Part shown: positions 35,264-43,803 of the stretch, one piece after another
Layout of the letters: every line of letters starts with the position of its first letter
Numbering within the stretch: the first letter of the stretch is position 1
DNA from: Aquabacter sp040049275
GTDB taxonomy: Bacteria; Pseudomonadota; Alphaproteobacteria; Rhizobiales; Xanthobacteraceae
Length of the DNA: 64,000 nt
Direction of reading: 5' to 3'
Assembly: GCF_040049275.1 (NCBI RefSeq)
Contig: NZ_JBDZDT010000003.1
Span: 496,001-560,000, forward strand
Translations under genes and position numbers: made by a program
Notes under the pieces: model-generated
Seen by the model: the letters and a program-made list of their open reading frames with translations, nothing else
Told to the model about the DNA's origin: nothing
Database searches by the model: none

Positions 35264-36202
35264 TCAGAAACTCGCTGCGGCGCGCCGGCCCAGTTCCTCG
35301 AATTTCGAGGATACGCCCGAAAGGCGCTGGCGCCACGCGGGATCCGGCGTCTCGCCCTCGATGGCGGTGAAGAAGACCTGCATGAGGCAGGCGATGCAGA
35401 AGGGCTCCATGATCGCCGAGAGGAAGACAAAGGCCGCCACGGCCGAGACCGCGAGGGCCACATAGCTTTCCGGGGTCTGAACATAGAACGCCCACGCGCC
35501 CGCCGGGCCGATGATGATCACCAGCAGAAAAATCCCCACGACCGCCGTGAGCACCGTGAGGCCGATCGCATTGCCGAGAATGGTCCAGCCGTTCTGGGCA
35601 TAGAGCACCAGTGCGTCCTGCGCGGTGCGCCAGGGGTCCTTGGACTGGTTGCGCACATTGTAGGCGAGGATGATCTCGTCCACGAACTGGGTGGAGGTCT
35701 GGAGCACCCCGCTGATGAAGGCCATGAGCCCCTCCAGCACCGGCACGCGGGTGAAGGACGCCATGCCGCTGAGCACCCCCGTGACGCCGGCCACCGCCGC
35801 CCTCACCAACTGGTCCAGCACGAACAGCGCGTTGATCTCCAGAAACCGCTCGCGCACCACGCCGAGCGCATAGCCCACCTGCCCGAAGGCGAGCGGCAGC
35901 GGCTCGCCCGCCAGCGCCAGAGTGAGCGCGGCCACATGGCCGGCCTTGACGAAATAGACCAGCCACGCCCGCAGCCACAGGAAAACGCCCCAGGCGACAC
36001 AGAAGCCGATGAACCCGCCCGCCAGCGCCCCGAGAGGGCTCATATCCTCCCACGCGCGCCCCACCGCCCAGCCGATCCCCGCCCCTGCGCCGATGGCGAA
36101 GACGTAAGCCAAGCCGATGAGGGAGGAGATGGCGATGCGCAGGACGATGAACGGCCACGTGCGCAGCACGAGCCCCATGGCGCGAAGAATCGAGAATGAC
36201 AT
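35264..36202 (-). CDS. Polytopic membrane protein of unknown function
   Basis: A 312-residue protein with about six hydrophobic stretches (for example LIGLAYVFAIGAGAGIGW, VGIFLLVIIIGPAGAWAF and a late VAAFVFLSAIM). I do not recognise a named family. A GC-rich perfect hairpin ends six bases before its ATG and would bury any ribosome-binding site. Its stop codon lies in a short tandem repeat. Confidence 0.75.
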   Translation of the reverse strand: MSFSILRAMGLVLRTWPFIVLRIAISSLIGLAYVFAIGAGAGIGWAVGRAWEDMSPLGALAGGFIGFCVAWGVFLWLRAWLVYFVKAGHVAALTLALAGEPLPLAFGQVGYALGVVRERFLEINALFVLDQLVRAAVAGVTGVLSGMASFTRVPVLEGLMAFISGVLQTSTQFVDEIILAYNVRNQSKDPWRTAQDALVLYAQNGWTILGNAIGLTVLTAVVGIFLLVIIIGPAGAWAFYVQTPESYVALAVSAVAAFVFLSAIMEPFCIACLMQVFFTAIEGETPDPAWRQRLSGVSSKFEELGRRAAASF

Positions 36203-36208
36203 GGATAG

Positions 36209-36240
36209 CCCCCGGCGCGGGGGAAGCCCTGCGCCGGGGG
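36209..36240 (-). promoter_or_regulatory. Hairpin covering the ribosome-binding region
   Basis: CCCCCGGCGC (36209-36218) and GCGCCGGGGG (36231-36240) form a perfect 10-bp stem with a 12-base loop. On the minus strand it lies after the SDR gene and six bases before the membrane-protein ATG. It could attenuate read-through or control translation. Confidence 0.45.
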
Positions 36241-36296
36241 GATATTTTCAGGGGCGGCGGGCTGTGTCGAGTGCCCCGTCCGTCAGGCGAGCGCGT

Positions 36297-37049
36297 TCAG
36301 ATCTGCGCCATGCCGCCATCGACGAAGAGCTCCACGCCGTTGACGAAGCTCGCGTCATCGGAGGCCAGGAAGACCGCCGCCTTGCCGATCTCGTCCGGAT
36401 CGGCAATGCGGCCGAGCGGGACCTGCGCAGCGAGCATAGTCTCGAGCTGCTTCCACTCCTCCTCGGTCGAGGCCAGGCCGGACAGGCCCGGCGTCAGGGT
36501 CGGTCCCGGGCTGATGGCGTTCACCCGGATGTGCCGGTCCTTCAAATCGAGGATCCAGTGCCGGGCGAAATTGCGGATCGCCGCCTTGGTGGCGCCATAG
36601 ACGCTGAAGGCGGGGATGGCACGGGTGGTGGAGGTGGACGAGGTCAGGATGATGGACGCCCCGTCCCGCAGCAGCGGCAGCGCCTTCTGCACCGTGAACA
36701 GCGTGCCCTTCACATTGATGGCGAAGGTCTTGTCGAAATCTTCCTCGGTGATGGCGCCGAGCGGGGCGAAGCTGCCGCCGCCGGCATTGGCCGCGAGGAT
36801 ATCGATGTGGGACGCCTTCTGCTGGACCGCATCATAAAGGCGGTCCAGATCGGCGAGATTGGAGACGTCGCTCTGCACGCCGATGGCGTTGGGGCCGATG
36901 GCTTTCACGGCCACGTCCAGTTCCGCCTGCCGGCGGCCGGTGACGAACACCGTCGCACCTTCCAGGGCGAAACGCTTGGCGATGCCGAGGCCGATGCCGG
37001 TGGTGCCGCCGGTGACCACTGCGACTTTGCCTTCAAGCTTCCTGCTCAT
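36297..37049 (-). CDS. SDR family oxidoreductase
   Basis: A 250-residue classical SDR. The cofactor loop is VVTGGTTGIGLGIAKRF, with an Arg pair (TGRRQAEL) that suggests NADP(H). AANAGGGSF and the catalytic Ser/Tyr/Lys (TSSTSTTR, YGATKAAIRN) are present. The ATG has AAGGAG nine bases upstream. It is divergent from a LysR gene, which probably regulates it. Confidence 0.9.
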   Translation of the reverse strand: MSRKLEGKVAVVTGGTTGIGLGIAKRFALEGATVFVTGRRQAELDVAVKAIGPNAIGVQSDVSNLADLDRLYDAVQQKASHIDILAANAGGGSFAPLGAITEEDFDKTFAINVKGTLFTVQKALPLLRDGASIILTSSTSTTRAIPAFSVYGATKAAIRNFARHWILDLKDRHIRVNAISPGPTLTPGLSGLASTEEEWKQLETMLAAQVPLGRIADPDEIGKAAVFLASDDASFVNGVELFVDGGMAQI

Positions 37050-37174
37050 TGTCTTGGCTCCTTGCTGGCAGCGCGTGATGTCGCTGCGATGGAGACAAGC
37101 TATTTCTGGAACGATGATGCGAGTAGACAGCGAATATGGCACTCTTCGTTCTATTGATGAAACGATGATAGGCC

Positions 37175-38101
37175 ATGCAGGACCTGAACGACCTCTTCTT
37201 CTTCGCCAAGGTGGTGGAGCATGGCGGCTTCGCCGCCGCCGGGCGGGCGCTGCACCTGCCCAAATCCAAGCTCTCCCGGCGCGTCGCGCAATTGGAAGCG
37301 CGGCTGGGCGCGCGGCTCATCGAGCGCTCGTCGCGCCGCTTCCGCGTGACCGAGATCGGCCAGTCTTTCCACGCGCACTGTCGCGGCGCGCTGGCGGAGA
37401 TGGAGCGTGCGGAAGCCGTAGTCCAGGCGGCGCAGGCCGAGCCACGCGGCACCGTGCGCTTCTCCTGCCCCACCGGCCTTCTGGACACCATTTCGGGCAG
37501 CCTGCCGGATTTCCTCCAGCGCCATCCCAAGGTGAATGTGCGCATCCTCGCCGTGGACCGGCCGGTTGACCTGATCCAGGAGGCCATCGACGTGGCGCTG
37601 CGGGTGCGGGTTAAGCTCGACACGGATGCGGCCCTCACCATGCGGACCCTGGCCCATAGCCGGCGCATCCTCATCGCCGCCCCGGCCGTGGCGAACCGGC
37701 TGGAGACGCAGGAGATTTCCAGCCTCGCCACGCTTCCCACCCTCTCCTCGACGGAAGAGACAGGCCCCGTCACCTGGAACCTCGAAGGCCCCGATGGCCG
37801 GACCCACGCGCTGACCCATACGCCACGCCTCGCCTGCGCGGACTTCCCAACCCTGCGCGCAGCAGCGGAGGCGGGCGTCGGCATCGCGCTTCTGCCCGAC
37901 CACGCCTGCACGGCCGCGCTGCGCAGCGGCGCGCTGGTGCGGCTCTATCCCGACTGGCACGGGCAGGCGGGCATCGTGCATCTGGTCTTCACCACCCGGG
38001 TCGGCCTTCCGACCCACGTGCGCGCCTGGATCAACCATCTGGCAGAGCTTTTCAGGGACCGGGCTTTGTCCGGACCTTCGCCGGAAGGGGCCCTGGGCTA
38101 G
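37175..38101 (+). CDS. LysR family transcriptional regulator
   Basis: A 308-residue LTTR. The N-terminal winged helix is in MQDLNDLFFFAKVVEHGGFA and HLPKSKLSRRVAQLEARLGA. The C-terminal effector domain has RGTVRFSCPTGLL onwards. It is typical of the AaeR/QseD-like subgroup that sits divergent from SDRs. AACGATGAT occurs twice in the 125-bp gap (37099 and 37158), which may be part of its binding site. Confidence 0.92.
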   Translation: MQDLNDLFFFAKVVEHGGFAAAGRALHLPKSKLSRRVAQLEARLGARLIERSSRRFRVTEIGQSFHAHCRGALAEMERAEAVVQAAQAEPRGTVRFSCPTGLLDTISGSLPDFLQRHPKVNVRILAVDRPVDLIQEAIDVALRVRVKLDTDAALTMRTLAHSRRILIAAPAVANRLETQEISSLATLPTLSSTEETGPVTWNLEGPDGRTHALTHTPRLACADFPTLRAAAEAGVGIALLPDHACTAALRSGALVRLYPDWHGQAGIVHLVFTTRVGLPTHVRAWINHLAELFRDRALSGPSPEGALG

Positions 38102-38145
38102 GGCTGTATCGACATTCAGAGGGACGAATGAATCCCCCTCAGAGC

Positions 38146-38241
38146 CGTCATGCCCGGGCTTGTCCCGGGCATCCACGTCTCCCCGTTGCGTGCGCACCCC
38201 GCGGAGCCTCGTGGATGGCCGGGACAAGCCCGGCCATGACG
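38146..38241. repeat. Dispersed paired-hairpin repeat (family A), copy 4
   Basis: Arms GCCCGGGCTTGTCCCGGGC and GGCCGGGACAAGCCCGGCC. The changes between arms keep each hairpin paired. It lies between the LysR gene and the next SDR gene. Confidence 0.85.
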
Positions 38242-38345
38242 GTGGTTCCCTGGCCTCTCTTCCTCGAGTGCCGGTAAAACCTGAGGCTGGACGCACCTTC
38301 CCGCCGGCTGTAGCCCTGAGATCAAGCACAAAGAGAGGAACGCCA

Positions 38346-39131
38346 ATGCCCCAGTCCCACCCCCGTCTCGCCCTCGTCACGGGCGGAGCTTCCGGCATCG
38401 GAGAGGGCTGCGCGCGCATCCTGGTGGAGAAGGGGTGGAGCGTCGTCATCAGCGATGTGCGCGCGGACTCGGCGGAGGAGACGGCGGAGCGGCTGGGCGC
38501 GAAGGCGCTGCCGTTCGACGTGACCGACGCGGCGGCCGTGGAAGCGGCGGCGGAGGAGGCGCAATGGCGGTTCGGGCCCATCGCGGCGCTCGTCACCAGC
38601 GCCGGCGTGCTTCAGCCGCCGACGCCGCCGGAAGCGTTCGACCCCATGGATTTCGACAAGGTCATGTCGGTGAACCTGCGCGGCACCTACCTCACCGCCG
38701 TGGCCTTCGGCACCCACATGGCGAAGCGCGGGCACGGCGCCATCGTCACCATCGGCTCGGTCACCTCGCTCCGGGCGGTGCCGCTGCATGCCTATGGCCC
38801 CAGCAAGGCGGCGGTGGTCGGCGTCACCCAGTGCCTCGCGGCGGAATGGGGGCGCTCCGGGGTGCGGGTGAACTGCATCTCGCCGGGCTATGTGGCGACG
38901 CCCTCGCTCCAGAAGGCCATCGACAGCGGCCAGCGCGACCCGCGCCAGCTCACCGACACCGCCGCCATGGGGCGCTTCGTGACGGTGGAGGATGTGGGCA
39001 AGGCCGCCGCCTTCCTCCTCTCCGACGAGGCTTCGGCCATCACGGGCGTGAACCTGCCGGTGGATTGCGGCTGGCTGGTGGGCTCGCATATGGCGACCTA
39101 TGGCGGGATGCGGCCCTCGCGCGTGCCGTGA
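38346..39131 (+). CDS. SDR family oxidoreductase
   Basis: A 261-residue classical SDR: VTGGASGIGEGCARIL near the start, an Asp-Val-Arg after strand 2 (SDVRADS) suggesting NAD(H), TSAGVLQPP, and catalytic Ser/Tyr/Lys in TIGSVTSLRAVPLHAYGPSK. GAGAGGA precedes the ATG by about seven bases. The substrate is unknown. A repeat cluster follows the stop. Confidence 0.9.
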   Translation: MPQSHPRLALVTGGASGIGEGCARILVEKGWSVVISDVRADSAEETAERLGAKALPFDVTDAAAVEAAAEEAQWRFGPIAALVTSAGVLQPPTPPEAFDPMDFDKVMSVNLRGTYLTAVAFGTHMAKRGHGAIVTIGSVTSLRAVPLHAYGPSKAAVVGVTQCLAAEWGRSGVRVNCISPGYVATPSLQKAIDSGQRDPRQLTDTAAMGRFVTVEDVGKAAAFLLSDEASAITGVNLPVDCGWLVGSHMATYGGMRPSRVP

Positions 39132-39172
39132 GCTGAGTTTATGGGCCGCGTGTCCGCACAATCGGCCGCATG

Positions 39173-39324
39173 CCCCCTCTCCCCGCGGGGGAGAGGGTTG
39201 GGGTGAGGGGGGACCACCCTCTCCAGTCCTGAAACGCCGGGGCCCCCTCACCCGCCGCCTACGGCGTCGACCTCTCCCCCTCGGGGAGAGGTGGAAAACC
39301 CGGCCCCCGCAAGCGGGAGAGGGG
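39173..39324. repeat. Composite palindromic intergenic repeat, copy 2, plus family C hairpin
   Basis: The same composite module as at 8902-9025: CCCCTCTCCCC palindrome, spacer with AGTCCTGAA and GCCCCCTCACCCG, then an ACCTCTCCCC hairpin. It is followed at 39305 by a further CCCGCAAGCGGG palindrome. This fills most of the 324-bp gap between two plus-strand genes. Confidence 0.75.
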
Positions 39325-39455
39325 GCACGTCAGCGATGGCGGAGCGATCCCCTTGCCGTTCTGCAAGGGGCGCGTTGCACGGGGACAATGGCGCCGTCCG
39401 CCGGCCGCTCCCAAATCTGCTATGAGCCAATCAAAGCCAGCCTGGAGCGTCTCCC

Positions 39456-40484
39456 TTGCCCCATCTCGAACTCGGCCTCGACACGTTCGGCGACGTCACC
39501 TCAGGCCCGGACGGCGCCCTCCTTTCCCATGCGCAGGTGATCCGCGACATCGTCGCCGAGGCGGTGCTGGCGGACAGGCTCGGCGTGGACTTCATCGGCC
39601 TCGGCGAGCATCACCGAGCCGATTTCGCCATCTCCTCGCCCGAGACGGTGCTGGCCGCCATTGCGGGGCAGACCAAGCGCATCCGGCTGGGCTCGGCGGT
39701 GACCGTGCTCTCCTCCGACGATCCCATCCGCGTGTTCCAGCGCTTCTCGACGCTGGATGCGGTGTCCAACGGCCGGGCAGAGGTGATCCTCGGGCGCGGC
39801 TCGTTCACGGAAAGCTTCCCCCTGTTCGGCTTTCCCCTGAGCGAGTACGAGACCCTGTTCTCCGAGAAGCTGGACCTGTTCGCAGCGCTGCTGTCGAACG
39901 CGCCGGTCACCTGGGAAGGGTCCATCCGCCCGCCGCTGAAGGACCAGAAGGTCTTCCCGCCCATCGAGCATGGGCGGCTCAAGGCCTGGATCGGGGTGGG
40001 CGGCACGCCGGAATCGGTGGTGCGGGCGGCGCGCTACGGCCTGCCGCTCATGCTCGCCATCATCGGCGGCGACCCCAAGCGCTTCCGCCCTTATGTGGAG
40101 CTCTACCACCGCGCATTGAACCAGCTGGAAAAGCCGCTTTTGCCGATCGGCGTTCATTCGCCGGGCTATATCGCGGATACGGACGCGCAGGCCCGCGAGG
40201 AACTGTTCCCCGATTACAAGAAGATGCGTGACCGCATCGGCGCCGAGCGCGGCTGGCCGCCCATGAGCCGGGCGGAGTTCGACCAGGAGGCGGACCACGG
40301 CTCGCTCTATGTGGGCTCACCCGAGACGGTGGCCCGCAAGATCACCGCCACCGCGCAGGCGCTGGGCATCTCCCGCTTCGACCTGAAATATAGCGGCGGG
40401 CCGATCCCCCACGAGCGGCTCATGCGCTGCATCGAGCTCTATGGGACGAAAGTGATCCCCATGGTGCGGGAGCTGCTGGCGTGA
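39456..40484 (+). CDS. LLM class flavin-dependent oxidoreductase
   Basis: A bacterial luciferase-fold flavoprotein of 342 residues. It starts at TTG, with GGAG nine bases before. LGLDTFGDV, the FIGLGEHHRADF stretch near residue 48, GSAVTVLSSDDPIRVFQRF and VILGRGSF are typical of the F420/FMN luciferase-like group. AWIGVGGTPESVVRAARYG comes in the second half. The substrate is unknown. Its stop abuts that of a tiny minus-strand gene. Confidence 0.87.
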   Translation: MPHLELGLDTFGDVTSGPDGALLSHAQVIRDIVAEAVLADRLGVDFIGLGEHHRADFAISSPETVLAAIAGQTKRIRLGSAVTVLSSDDPIRVFQRFSTLDAVSNGRAEVILGRGSFTESFPLFGFPLSEYETLFSEKLDLFAALLSNAPVTWEGSIRPPLKDQKVFPPIEHGRLKAWIGVGGTPESVVRAARYGLPLMLAIIGGDPKRFRPYVELYHRALNQLEKPLLPIGVHSPGYIADTDAQAREELFPDYKKMRDRIGAERGWPPMSRAEFDQEADHGSLYVGSPETVARKITATAQALGISRFDLKYSGGPIPHERLMRCIELYGTKVIPMVRELLA

Positions 40485-40610
40485 TCAGAGCGTGCGCCGG
40501 CGGCTCACCACCCGCACCGGCGCGCGCTTCGCCTGCATCATGCCCCTCAGGGCTGCGAAGATGAGGACGGCCGGCACGGCCAGCACGACGACCATCATGA
40601 CCGTGGACAT
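40485..40610 (-). CDS. 41-residue single-pass membrane protein
   Basis: Starts MSTVMMVVVLAVPAVLIFAA, giving one transmembrane helix, then a basic tail with eight Arg or Lys (ALRGMMQAKRAPVRVVSRRR). AAGGGGGG five bases before the ATG is a strong ribosome-binding site. Orientation by the positive-inside rule would put the tail in the cytosol. It is convergent with the flavin oxidoreductase with no spacing. No family is recognised. Confidence 0.55.
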   Translation of the reverse strand: MSTVMMVVVLAVPAVLIFAALRGMMQAKRAPVRVVSRRRTL

Positions 40611-40949
40611 TTACGCCCCCCTTCTGGAGGTGATCCGCGCTCAAGGCCCGCCTCGAATGGCCAAGCCTGCCATACCGTCTTGCCACAATGAGGCCACACG
40701 GAGCTTGCGCGAAGCTTGCGCCAGACTGGCATCCTAAGTTAACAGATACATGAACGTTACGAATTTTACTCTGTCTTTTCAGAATACGAAAATATTGTTT
40801 CTATTATCAAAGTAAGATCTGATTATAAGCCCGCTTCTCATACGCAATCTCGCCTAAAGTAAACCCAACTGGAGGCATATTAACCAAGTACTTCCTCACG
40901 CGGGCGGCTGAGTTCCAGCTCCGCGACGCCCCGGCGCAAGGAGGAGATC
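40611..40949. other. AT-rich intergenic region before the RTX gene
   Basis: 339 bp without a supported gene. The part from about 40735 to 40905 is strikingly AT-rich for this genome (many A and T runs, for example GAAAATATTGTTTC). It probably holds the RTX gene's promoter and could bind a xenogeneic silencer. I see no clear palindrome. Confidence 0.6.
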
Positions 40950-42293
40950 ATGGCAGACATCGTGGGCGGATTTTGGAGCGATCAACTGCATGGCACGGGC
41001 GAGGACGACCATATCCAGGGCCTGGGCGGTTGGGACTATGCCTCCGGCGAAGCCGGGAACGACCTGATCGAAGGCGGCACGGGCAACGACACGCTCCTGG
41101 GAGGCGACGGGGACGACACGCTTCTGGGCGGCGAAGGCGATGATAGCCTGGAGGGCGGCCCCGGTGCCGACCACCTGGACGGCGGGTCCGGCATTGATGA
41201 GGTCCGGTACTACAATTCCCCTGTTGGCGTCATAGTCGATCTCGCCAGCGGCGTGGGCGCGGGCGGCGATGCCACGGGCGACACCCTCACCGGCATCGAG
41301 AACATCAACGCCACGGACCATGACGACGTCCTCATCGGCAATGACGGCGCCAACGAGATCTTCGCCCATGGCGGGCGGGACGTGATCGATGCCGGCGGCG
41401 GCGACGACACCATCCATATCGACGGGAATGCGGTGGTGGACGGCGGCGACGGCAGCGACACGCTTTACGTCTCGCTGGACTACAACACGCCCGGAGAGAT
41501 CGACGTCACGACCGGCACGGCGCCGAGCGGCGCAGCGTTCGAAAACATTGAGCATTTCCACGTCGGCGGCTCCGGCGGTGACGACGTCATCATCGGCGGC
41601 TCCTCCTCCGACACCCTGTTCGGCGACGCCGGCAACGACCTGATCCGGGGTGGCGGCGGAAACGACCTGGTGATCGGCGGCATCGGCGATGACAGGCTCG
41701 AGGGCGGGGCGGGGAACGACCAGTTGCAAGGTCTCTCCGGCGCGGATCTCCTGCTGGGCGATGCCGGCAACGACCTGCTGCTGGGCGGCACCGACAACGA
41801 CCGCCTGTTCGGCGGCACCGGCAATGACCGGATGGAAGGCGGCAGCGGCGAGGACCAGCTCTTCGGCGGCGCCGGCAACGATTCCATGTTCGGCGGAACC
41901 GCCTGGGAGAACGAGTCCGACCGGCTGGAAGGCGGCGACGGCCACGACGTGATGCGCGGCGGCGCCGGCGACGACATCCTCGTCGGCGGCAACGGCAACG
42001 ACCTGCTGTTCGGCGGCAGCGGCGAGGACACCTTCGTCTATGACCGCGAAAACGGCAGCCGGGATCGCATCGTGGACTTCGAGGCCGGCAAGGATGGCGA
42101 CCACATCCAGCTGACCCTGAAGGCGCAGGACTGGGGCAACATCCATTCCTTCGAGGATTTCCTCGCCCACGCGTCGGACACGGCGGACGGGGTCTATATC
42201 GACCTCAATGACGACCGCCCCTGGACCTCCGGCATCCTGCTGGAGGGCGTGCACGTCGCGGACCTGACGGCGGACAATTTCCTGCTGGTGTGA
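40950..42293 (+). CDS. RTX (haemolysin-type calcium-binding) repeat protein
   Basis: A 447-residue acidic protein built almost wholly of RTX nonapeptides (pattern GGxGxDxLx) in two blocks, about residues 30-90 and 200-365. A beta-rich non-repeat insert separates them (SPVGVIVDLASGVG). There is no signal peptide; the C-terminal 80 residues ending DNFLLV look like a type I secretion signal. No catalytic domain is present, so it may be a Ca2+-binding surface or matrix protein. GGAGGAG sits eight bases before the ATG. No type I transporter genes are nearby. Confidence 0.85.
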   Translation: MADIVGGFWSDQLHGTGEDDHIQGLGGWDYASGEAGNDLIEGGTGNDTLLGGDGDDTLLGGEGDDSLEGGPGADHLDGGSGIDEVRYYNSPVGVIVDLASGVGAGGDATGDTLTGIENINATDHDDVLIGNDGANEIFAHGGRDVIDAGGGDDTIHIDGNAVVDGGDGSDTLYVSLDYNTPGEIDVTTGTAPSGAAFENIEHFHVGGSGGDDVIIGGSSSDTLFGDAGNDLIRGGGGNDLVIGGIGDDRLEGGAGNDQLQGLSGADLLLGDAGNDLLLGGTDNDRLFGGTGNDRMEGGSGEDQLFGGAGNDSMFGGTAWENESDRLEGGDGHDVMRGGAGDDILVGGNGNDLLFGGSGEDTFVYDRENGSRDRIVDFEAGKDGDHIQLTLKAQDWGNIHSFEDFLAHASDTADGVYIDLNDDRPWTSGILLEGVHVADLTADNFLLV

Positions 42294-42333
42294 ACCGTCC
42301 CCTCCGCCGAAGCGGAGAGGGCTGGCGGCGGCC

Positions 42334-43080
42334 TCACAGTTTCGAGCCGCCGTCCACGGGGATGATGCCGCCGGTGATCCAGCGGGCGGCATCCGAGGCG
42401 AGGAAGGCGATGACGTCGCCGACGTCATCCGGCTGGCCGATGCGCTTCAGCGCCTGCATGCCGAGCACGAAGGTCTTGCCCTCCTCGGTGCGGGCGAAGT
42501 TGGACATGTCGGTGTCGATCACCCCCGGCGCCACGGCGTTCACGCGGATGCCGCGCGGGCCGAGGCTCGCGGCGAAATGCTTCACCAGCGTGTCCACCGC
42601 GCCCTTGGTGGCGGCATAGGCCGCAAGGGTGCCTACCGCCGCCCGCGCCCCGAGCGAGGAGACCAGCACCACGCTGCTGCCGGCGCCGAGGATCGGGAGG
42701 AGCTGCTGCACCAGGAAATAGGGCGCGCGGACGTTCACCGCGAACAGGCTGTCGAATTCCGCGACGCTGAGATCCTCGATGGGGACGGCCTTCGACACGC
42801 CGGCATTGGCCACCAATATGTCGAGCCGGTCGCCGACGATGGCGCGCACCTGGCGCGCGAGGGCGAACGGCGCATCGGGCGCGGAGAGGTCGGCTTGCAC
42901 GGCTTGCGCGCGGCCGCCGGCCGCGGCGATCTCGGCAACTACCCCCTCGGCCTCTTCTGCCGCGCGGGCATAGTGCACCAGCACCTGGGCGCCGGCCTTG
43001 CCCAAGGCCAGCGCGGCAGCGCGGCCCATGCCGCGGGAGGCGCCGGTGACGAGGGCGGTCTTTCCGGAAACATGTGTCAT
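42334..43080 (-). CDS. SDR family oxidoreductase
   Basis: A 248-residue classical SDR. The cofactor loop is TGASRGMGRAAALAL; VHYARAAEEAE follows strand 2. VANAGVSK and the catalytic VSSLGARAAVGTLAAYAATK are present. The C-terminus ITGGIIPVDGG is typical of FabG-like and xenobiotic SDRs. Its upstream gap carries two palindromes that may be regulatory. Confidence 0.9.
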   Translation of the reverse strand: MTHVSGKTALVTGASRGMGRAAALALGKAGAQVLVHYARAAEEAEGVVAEIAAAGGRAQAVQADLSAPDAPFALARQVRAIVGDRLDILVANAGVSKAVPIEDLSVAEFDSLFAVNVRAPYFLVQQLLPILGAGSSVVLVSSLGARAAVGTLAAYAATKGAVDTLVKHFAASLGPRGIRVNAVAPGVIDTDMSNFARTEEGKTFVLGMQALKRIGQPDDVGDVIAFLASDAARWITGGIIPVDGGSKL

Positions 43081-43121
43081 GGTCTTGATCCTTAAGGGAG
43101 TGGAGGCCAGCCGCCCGCATT

Positions 43122-43143
43122 CGCCGGCACGCATGTGCCGGCG
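43122..43143. promoter_or_regulatory. Palindrome upstream of the SDR gene
   Basis: CGCCGGCAC, GCAT, GTGCCGGCG: perfect 9-bp arms with a four-base centre, 42 bp before the SDR ATG. It could be a protein-binding site or a hairpin in the leader. Confidence 0.45.
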
Positions 43144-43200
43144 TCTGGTGGCTTCGGGGCCGAAGGCCGAGATCAGAAAAGAAAAGGCTGGAGCCGGATC

Positions 43201-43225
43201 CGATCAGGTCTGACCAACCTGATCG
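43201..43225. promoter_or_regulatory. Second palindrome, operator-like
   Basis: CGATCAGGT and ACCTGATCG around CTGACCA form a perfect 9-bp inverted repeat. It is located between the end of the DUF427 gene and the SDR promoter region. No T run follows, so an operator is more likely than a terminator. Confidence 0.45.
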
Positions 43226-43262
43226 ATGAGCCCATCAAACCTCGACGGGGATCGATCGAACG

Positions 43263-43658
43263 CTAGTCGGCCGGCCGGTCCTCGATGGCATCGACCCGGT
43301 TCGGGTAGAAGGCGACATGATCTTTGATGGCAGCTACGGCCTCATAAGGCGCCTCATAGCTCCATACGGCGTTGACCGCGCGCTCGCCGCCCGAGGGAAT
43401 GCTGAAATAGGCGCATTCGCCCTTGTAGGGGCAATAGGTGGCGTGGTCGGTCCGCGCGAGCAGGGACATGTCCACGTCCTTGCGCGGGATGTACTGCACC
43501 GCCGGATAGGCCGCCTCGCGCAAGGTGAGAGCATCGCGGGTGTCGGCGATCACCTTGCCTGAGAGCGTGACGACCACGCGGCCCGGATGGCGCGTGATGG
43601 TGATGGGATGGTCCGGCCCGGGGATCTTCACGGGCTTGGGAGATGAGGTCTCGTACAT
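43263..43658 (-). CDS. DUF427 family protein
   Basis: A 131-residue protein with the DUF427 landmarks: HPITITRHPGRVVVTLSGKV, YIPRKDVDMSLLARTDHATY, CPYKGECAYFSI and AVWSYEAPYEAVAAIKDHVA. The family has a small beta fold and no established activity. It is divergent from a LysR gene 145 bp away. Confidence 0.9.
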   Translation of the reverse strand: MYETSSPKPVKIPGPDHPITITRHPGRVVVTLSGKVIADTRDALTLREAAYPAVQYIPRKDVDMSLLARTDHATYCPYKGECAYFSIPSGGERAVNAVWSYEAPYEAVAAIKDHVAFYPNRVDAIEDRPAD

Positions 43659-43803
43659 GGTTGTGCCTCGCTGGCCGCCTTCGTGGTCTGGCCGTGGGAA
43701 CGCTGTCCGTGACGCTTATGTAGGTACGCCTCGCCGCGAGCGGAAAGACTTTGTACGCTGGCTCCATGCCTGCGAGGCATGGGAACCAGCGGCACGTGAG
43801 ACG

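Noticed and set aside
40751..40816. 21-codon frame in the AT-rich gap
   Set aside because: No ribosome-binding site and no features; AT-rich DNA gives such frames by chance.
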